A stretch of DNA of 17,665 nt, taken from contig CALMGA010000103.1 in NCBI GenBank assembly GCA_937863205.1, positions 1-17,665 on the forward strand, given 5' to 3'. Every line of letters starts with the position of its first letter. Position 1 is the first letter of the stretch. The DNA is from an uncultured Beijerinckiaceae bacterium. GTDB taxonomy: Bacteria > Pseudomonadota > Alphaproteobacteria > Rhizobiales > Beijerinckiaceae. The translations under genes were made by a program, and so were the position numbers. The notes under the pieces are model-generated. The model saw nothing but the letters and a program-made list of their open reading frames with translations. It did not search any database and had not been told where the DNA came from. Of the stretch, positions 15,489 to 17,665 are shown piece by piece.

Positions 15489-17507
15489 TCATCTGCCGCT
15501 GCGCCGATGCGCCTTAGCCTCCTTCGTGCGACCCGGGTGCGAGAATGGCGCGGTGTGCTTCGCCGCCACCCAGGGCACAAGCCGCAATGGCATGGGCTTC
15601 AGGTGCTCCGTGACGACCGGCAGCTTCAGGATGGCATCGTAGAGAACCTGTAGCTCGTAGTCGTCGCAGTAGCGCTCCGTGGTCTCGCTGTCGCCGCCGT
15701 GGCCGAGCAGCTCCGCCCGCTTCTCCGCGTCGACGCCCTTCTGCTTCAGGTTGTTGCCGAAGCCGCGCCGGGCCGAGTGGCTGCCCGTGCCCTTCGCCGT
15801 GATGCCCGCTTGATCGAGCACGGGGCGGAGCTGGTCGTGGTAGCGGTCGCCCAGCAGCGACTGCGTCGTCGGCGAGTACAGGTCGGGGAACAGCAGCTCG
15901 TAGCCGAGCGCCTTGATGGCGGCGACGTAGTCCAGGAAGCCCAGCCTGATCAGCTCGGGGTGGATGGCGACCGGTCGCTCGCTTTGCGAGTTCTTCAGCC
16001 GCCGGAACTTGTTGTCCCTGAGCAGGATGTGCGGGATGCCGCCCAGCATGACAATGACGTCGGTGACCAGAGCGCCGCAGATCTCTTCCCGCCGCTCGCC
16101 ACCGTAGTGCAGCAGCAGGGTGGCGAAATACAGGGCGCAGTGGAACACGTACGGGCCGGGCGTGCAGACCGCGTTCCAGTCCTTGCACCCGGTGAACGGC
16201 GGCTGCCGGAACAACGCCTCGCTCTGCTCCGTCCGCATCGTCGGACGCGCCTTGCGGGCCCGCTCGGGACGCGACTTGCTGACGACCAACCCTTTGAACG
16301 TCAGTTCGCGGTCGAACTTGACACCTGCGGTCCGCGCCGCGGCGAGCACCTGGGCGAGCTGCTGCGTCCAGCGGTTTGCGGTCGGCTTGTCGACGCCGAT
16401 CTGGTCATCCGACTTCGTCTTCCACGCAGCCCGCAGCTCCGCAATGGTGCGGCGCTCGTCGTGTTCGCTCTTGCCATGGTGGACGTAGGCCTCGTTCTGC
16501 AGGAGGTGGACGAAGCCGGCGAGGTGCTCCTGCCGCAGGCCGCGCAGGCCGGTGACGCCGTGCACCTCGCCGACATATTTGGCGAAGAACCGGGCCGCCG
16601 CCAGAATCTGGCGTTTCGTCTTTTCTTCGACATTCATCAGCTTGCCGCCGACAAGTCCTTTGGCATGGCTGACGATGTCGTCGCCGACCTGTGGGCCGGC
16701 CGCGTCTGCAGCTGCCGCAGGCGGACAGGGCACCGATGCCGCGGCGCACGTCGGCGTCACCGTCACCGGTGCGGATGCGGGCGCATCCGGAACGTCTGTG
16801 ATCGTCGGCAAAGCCGTAGCCTGCTGGCGGGTGAGCGTTTGGAGTAACGCCGTATCGTCGGCGAAGACGCCATCCCACCTGTCGCGCACGTCGAGCAGCG
16901 CGGCCGATTTGGCACGGAACATCATGGTTTCGGCGATGCCGAGGTTCACCGGGCTGATCGCGCCGCCGACGGTCCCGAGTAAGGCCTCGATCTTCGCCCG
17001 ATGCGCCCACGAGGCGAGTTCTTGGCGAAGCGCGTCGAGCATCACCGCTGTCATCGCGACCTGCGGCTCGTCGAGGCCGGCCTTGCGCAGCTCGGCCCTT
17101 GTAGCCTCCGTGAGCTTGGCCTGTGCGCCGCCCGCCGCGAGCAACCGGAAGACATGACCCATGGTCTGATCGGTGCGGCGGCTTTCCTCGATCTTGAAGT
17201 CTGGCATCTGCCGGTCGGCTATGGCGACGCGCTGTAGCTTGCCGAGATGGTCCTTGGCGACGATCGCGAAGATACCCTTGACCTGCTCGGCGCTCAGCCG
17301 GTGATCGGGACCTGCCTCTCCTGCGGTGCCGAGCATAGCCACTTCTCTGTCCAGCACCGCCGCGAGCCGTCGGGCGACCGCCGGCTCTTTCGTGCCCAGG
17401 CTGAGAACAAGGTGCGAACGTGTCGGATCTTTGACGACGCCGGCCGGCAGGCGGCGGCGCCAGTAATACACGGCGCCGCGACGCTCGACGTGCGGGATGG
17501 ACGGCAT
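15489..17507 (-). CDS. Tyrosine-type site-specific integrase (DUF6538-type N-terminus)
   Basis: 672 aa from ATG 17507 (MPSIPHVERRG...YYWRRRLP, the usual N-terminus of this integrase type); ATG 17564 is in frame and would add 19 residues. N-terminal arm/DUF6538-like segment ~1-60, long helical region with a proline/alanine-rich spacer ~260-290, core-binding domain, C-terminal catalytic domain. Catalytic residues: R472 in GGERREEICG, H577 and R580 in SHSARRGF, LLGHGG, and nucleophile Y613 in TTERYCDDY. All are present, so it is likely active. It sits with its 5' end beside a tRNA 3' end at the window edge, the classic position of an integrase on a genomic island; the island then extends leftward. 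Length is above the typical ~400 aa because of the long N-terminal part. Confidence 0.9.
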   Translation of the reverse strand: MPSIPHVERRGAVYYWRRRLPAGVVKDPTRSHLVLSLGTKEPAVARRLAAVLDREVAMLGTAGEAGPDHRLSAEQVKGIFAIVAKDHLGKLQRVAIADRQMPDFKIEESRRTDQTMGHVFRLLAAGGAQAKLTEATRAELRKAGLDEPQVAMTAVMLDALRQELASWAHRAKIEALLGTVGGAISPVNLGIAETMMFRAKSAALLDVRDRWDGVFADDTALLQTLTRQQATALPTITDVPDAPASAPVTVTPTCAAASVPCPPAAAADAAGPQVGDDIVSHAKGLVGGKLMNVEEKTKRQILAAARFFAKYVGEVHGVTGLRGLRQEHLAGFVHLLQNEAYVHHGKSEHDERRTIAELRAAWKTKSDDQIGVDKPTANRWTQQLAQVLAAARTAGVKFDRELTFKGLVVSKSRPERARKARPTMRTEQSEALFRQPPFTGCKDWNAVCTPGPYVFHCALYFATLLLHYGGERREEICGALVTDVIVMLGGIPHILLRDNKFRRLKNSQSERPVAIHPELIRLGFLDYVAAIKALGYELLFPDLYSPTTQSLLGDRYHDQLRPVLDQAGITAKGTGSHSARRGFGNNLKQKGVDAEKRAELLGHGGDSETTERYCDDYELQVLYDAILKLPVVTEHLKPMPLRLVPWVAAKHTAPFSHPGRTKEAKAHRRSGR

Positions 17508-17562
17508 GGGAGGACACCCGTCGGCGTCGCCGCCCCGTGCCGCGGGCGGGGCGACGCACGCC

Positions 17563-17585
17563 ATGTGTCACAGCGATGTGTCACA
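17563..17585. repeat. Paired ATGTGTCACA direct repeats at the integrase 5' end
   Basis: ATGTGTCACA at 17563-17572 and 17576-17585, identical, 13-bp period, overlapping the upstream alternative ATG of the integrase. Between the integrase and the tRNA end this is the expected place for integrase arm sites, an excisionase site or an operator controlling the integrase. Confidence 0.55.
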
Positions 17586-17597
17586 CGCGAGCCGGAC

Positions 17598-17615
17598 CGC
17601 CCCAGTGCTGGGGCG
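17598..17615. terminator. Perfect 18-bp palindrome between integrase and tRNA
   Basis: CGCCCCAGTGCTGGGGCG, a perfect GC-rich palindrome. On the - strand it follows the tRNA end by about 30 nt, so it may terminate the tRNA transcript (no T-run), or be a protein-binding site. Its right arm CTGGGGCG repeats the tRNA acceptor sequence. Confidence 0.4.
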
Positions 17616-17648
17616 CCCGCATAGCAGGATCAAGGACTTACGTGGAAC

Positions 17649-17665
17649 TGGCTGGGGCGGGAGGA
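17649..17665 (-). tRNA. 3' end of a tRNA gene, probably tRNA-Gln (cut by window edge)
   Basis: On the - strand the last 17 nt read TCCTCCCGCCCCAGCCA: T-stem 3' strand CCTCC, acceptor strand CGCCCCA, discriminator G, encoded CCA. The complementary 5' acceptor would be TGGGGCG, and with G73 this is the usual form of bacterial tRNA-Gln. The body lies beyond the window. It probably marks the attachment site used by the adjacent integrase. Confidence 0.6.

Noticed and set aside
15699..16847. 382-codon + strand open frame across the integrase
   Set aside because: Antisense to the integrase with its full R-H-R-Y set; no domain of its own.

Overview
High-GC window, probably from an alphaproteobacterium (Methylobacterium, Azospirillum or acetic-acid-bacterium-like). 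This rests on strong G/C third-position codon bias, PAS-rich cytoplasmic kinases, Crp/Fnr regulators of a type common in those groups, a DUF6894-like fragment and a DUF6538-type integrase. The genus is an inference. No phage structural genes, CRISPR array or rRNA are visible.

Layout. (1) 3-587: the 3' part of an atypical short-chain dehydrogenase (SDR), cut by the left edge and lacking the YxxxK motif. (2) 1144-8649: a three-gene two-component cluster on the + strand. It starts with a ~1499-aa histidine kinase carrying one divergent PAS plus nine tandem PAS modules, each exactly 372 bp. A DivK-like single receiver follows with a 1-base overlap (TGATG), and then a REC-GAF-PAS-HisKA-HATPase-REC hybrid kinase. 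None has a membrane segment or a DNA-binding output, so the cluster looks like a cytoplasmic phospho-signalling module whose output lies elsewhere. (3) 8650-12861: a regulator and debris zone. It holds a Crp/Fnr gene translationally coupled (ATGA) to a 92-aa hypothetical, a second convergent Crp/Fnr gene, a DUF6894 fragment, an IS5-family transposase pseudogene (in-frame TGA plus a 14-nt insertion), and an inverted, twice-frameshifted receiver related to the last domain of the hybrid kinase. (4) ~13190-14450: an IS110-family insertion sequence with an intact 343-aa DEDD transposase. A strongly structured segment upstream of the transposase is a good candidate for a bridge RNA and also buries the Shine-Dalgarno. 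(5) 14868-17665: one end of an integrated element. It has a lower-GC tyrosine-recombinase-like fragment, then a full-length ~672-aa tyrosine integrase pointing left, then the last 17 nt of what reads as a tRNA-Gln gene at the right edge.

The most unusual object is the PAS-array kinase. Its nine modules have no length change among them and fall into two classes ordered A-B-B-B-A-B-B-B-A, which suggests amplification of a four-module unit and strong selection on linker length. The rest of the window looks like the eroding margin of a genomic island (broken transposase, broken receiver, broken integrase) beside a tRNA attachment site.
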